A stretch of DNA of 7,017 bases from the NCBI GenBank assembly GCA_024224995.1, contig JAAENB010000579.1, positions 1-7,017 of the forward strand, given 5' to 3'. Positions 6,427 to 7,017 of this stretch are shown here, piece by piece. A program made the translations under genes and the position numbers. The first letter of the stretch is position 1. The number at the start of each line of letters is the position of its first letter. Origin of the DNA: a bacterium. GTDB lineage: Bacteria > Spirochaetota > UBA4802 > UBA5550. The notes beneath the pieces are model-generated. The model did not search any database. It worked only from the letters and a program-made list of their open reading frames with translations, and was not told the DNA's origin.

Positions 6427-6551
6427 AAAGAGCTCTGAGACGGTGACCCCGGAAGGAGCGGTTTCCGGCCAGGGAACTCCAAAAAAGCACACTCTACACA
6501 CTCTACAAAAGAGCTCTGAGGTCTTACCCCCCGGAGGAGCGGTTTCCGGCC
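6427..6551. repeat. Pair of 44-bp structured direct repeats
   Basis: Copy 1 (6427-6470) and copy 2 (6508-6551) align without gaps at 36 of 44 positions, with an 81-bp period. Both begin AAAGAGCTCTGAG, diverge over a short middle, and end in GGAGCGGTTTCCGGCC. Each end block is a hairpin: CCGGAA/TTCCGG (6449-6454 with 6463-6468) in copy 1 and CCGGA/TCCGG (6531-6535 with 6545-6549) in copy 2. Directly after the copies, GGGAACTCC (6472-6480) and GGAGTTCCC (6552-6560) are inverted relative to each other. The neighbouring RayT-like transposase makes a REP-like element a reasonable suspicion. Confidence 0.9.
6490..6507. repeat. Tandem 9-bp duplication (CACTCTACA x2)
   Basis: CACTCTACA occurs twice in immediate succession, at 6490-6498 and 6499-6507, with no mismatches. 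It fills the spacer between the two 44-bp direct repeats. It could be a slippage product or a duplication left by insertion; two copies are too few to tell. Confidence 0.85.
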
Positions 6552-6706
6552 GGAGTTCCCCTGAAACAACACAATCTTAGGAACAAACACCAAAAAACCC
6601 GGTAGATAAACAGCTTTATCTTCAAGAAAGAGCTCAAGAGACATAATCAGGGGAATAAACCAACAAAAAGGGCAAAGCTATCCCGGGCGGGCTTAAGGCT
6701 CGCTTT

Positions 6707-6722
6707 AAAAAAAGGTTTTTTT
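6707..6722. other. A7-GG-T7 palindrome downstream of the transposase gene
   Basis: A run of seven A, then GG, then seven T forms a near-perfect palindrome 28 bp past the transposase stop on the minus strand. On that strand a T-run follows an A-run, and further downstream AAAGC (complement of 6702-6706) can pair with GCTTT ahead of TTTTT (complement of 6665-6669). Either could serve as a weak terminator for the transposase transcript, but no GC-rich stem makes this convincing. Confidence 0.25.
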
Positions 6723-6750
6723 AGAAAATTTGCGCCGCTGGTGATAAAAT

Positions 6751-7017
6751 CTACAAAAGAAGCGCTTTGTATGTGCTGTATAATTTTTCTTTGTACAGCG
6801 CTTCGAAGTGTAAAAACTCATCTCTTCGTTCTTCGGGGGTTTTACCCAGCCCCAGGAACAGGGGATGAAGAGTGATCTCCACCGGAGACTCATAGTCATC
6901 ATCAAGATAGGCTTTGATGCTGCTGAATTCAAAATCCCTGGGGTCCATCATTATCACTCTTTCTTTGGAATTGATCCTTTGCCGCTGAACGTTCTCTTTT
7001 ATGTCTTTTTTAACCGG
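6751..7017 (-). CDS. IS200-like / REP-associated (RayT) transposase, C-terminal fragment (cut by right window edge)
   Basis: The frame is open from the right window edge to TAG at 6753-6751, giving 88 residues; the N-terminus lies outside. The segment N-S-K-E-R-V-I-M-M-D-P-R-D-F-E-F-S-S aligns residue for residue with the conserved C-terminal pattern N-P-V-R-A-x-x-V-x-x-P-x-D-[YW]-x-W-S-S of Y1-transposase-fold RayT proteins. The next block, LHPLFLGLGKTPEERR, matches their 'hPLYLaLG.t.eeR' tail. The catalytic HUH and Tyr residues would be upstream, outside the window, so activity cannot be judged. The GTG at 6957 is internal and should not be taken as the start. RayT proteins are single-copy transposases linked to dispersed palindromic repeats; the hairpins at 5598-5714 and 6427-6551 are candidate partners. 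Confidence 0.75.
   Translation of the reverse strand, partial: PVKKDIKENVQRQRINSKERVIMMDPRDFEFSSIKAYLDDDYESPVEITLHPLFLGLGKTPEERRDEFLHFEALYKEKLYSTYKALLL
6759..6804. repeat. 8-bp inverted repeat within the end of the transposase gene
   Basis: GAAGCGCT (6759-6766) and AGCGCTTC (6797-6804) are perfect reverse complements with a 30-nt spacer, and TTGTA/TGTACA-like bases extend the similarity inward. The arms are coding sequence for the last residues of the transposase. It may be chance or a structural signal at the element's 3' end. Confidence 0.5.

Larger units (their letters stand above)
6418..6750. other. Repeat-rich gap between the TetR gene and the transposase end
   Basis: No convincing gene lies in these 333 bp. 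The region starts, right after the tetR stop, with the small hairpin GCTCTT-ATA-AAGAGC (6419-6433), which has no T-run. It then holds two 44-bp direct repeats, a 9-bp tandem duplication, a third partial repeat start (AAAGAGCTCAAGAG, 6627-6640), a small hairpin AGATAAA-CAGC-TTTATCT (6604-6621) and an A7-GG-T7 palindrome (6707-6722). The minus-strand open frame at 6423-6644 runs through these repeats and shows no protein-like features. Confidence 0.75.

Noticed and set aside
6427..6551. Direct repeats as a CRISPR array
   Set aside because: Only two diverged copies with one 37-bp spacer that itself contains a tandem duplication; no cas genes.
6423..6644. Minus-strand open frame of 73 codons
   Set aside because: Its repeated GRKPLL segments simply mirror the 44-bp DNA repeats; there is no start signal and no recognised family.
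6705..6932. Minus-strand open frame of 75 codons overlapping the transposase
   Set aside because: It is a shifted frame of the transposase gene; the frame ending at 6751 carries the family motifs and stays open to the window edge.

Overview
The window fits a Gram-negative bacterium. It encodes a signal-peptide-bearing outer-membrane barrel of the FadL type and a very large lipoprotein with a clear lipobox. Coding DNA has moderate GC, and the gaps between genes are very AT-rich. The style (FadL-like porin, giant acidic lipoprotein, TetR regulator, RayT-type transposase) is reminiscent of Desulfobacterota, but nothing in the sequence fixes the taxon, so this is inference.

Layout. Positions 1-632 (minus) hold the N-terminal 210 codons of a FadL/OMPP1-like outer-membrane protein that runs off the left edge. 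Positions 633-808 are a short AT-rich gap with a 45-base A/T-only leader, a candidate promoter for the FadL-like gene, and a strong intrinsic terminator (771-801) for the upstream gene. Positions 809-5059 (minus) encode a 1416-residue lipoprotein that I cannot assign to a named family. Positions 5060-5790 are an unusually long (731 bp), AT-rich divergent control region. It holds two candidate minus-strand promoters, several dyad-symmetric elements, a 33-bp perfect inverted repeat with a 9-nt loop, and a plus-strand promoter for the next gene. Positions 5791-6417 (plus) encode a 208-residue TetR-family regulator. Positions 6418-6750 have no gene but carry a pair of structured 44-bp direct repeats, a 9-bp tandem duplication and an A7-GG-T7 palindrome. 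Positions 6751-7017 (minus) are the C-terminal end of an IS200-like/REP-associated (RayT) transposase that enters from the right edge.

How the parts may work together (inference): the TetR protein resembles fatty-acid-responsive regulators of the Bacillus FadR type in its DNA-binding domain. A dyad in front of the lipoprotein gene, AACTGACTATTCAGTT, shares the core TGACTATTCA with the FadR operator consensus as I recall it. A FadL-type hydrophobic-substrate channel lies just downstream of the lipoprotein gene. The simplest reading is a module in which TetR senses an acyl or other hydrophobic ligand and controls a large surface or periplasmic lipoprotein and possibly the FadL-like channel. A strong terminator separates those two genes, so the channel probably also has its own promoter.
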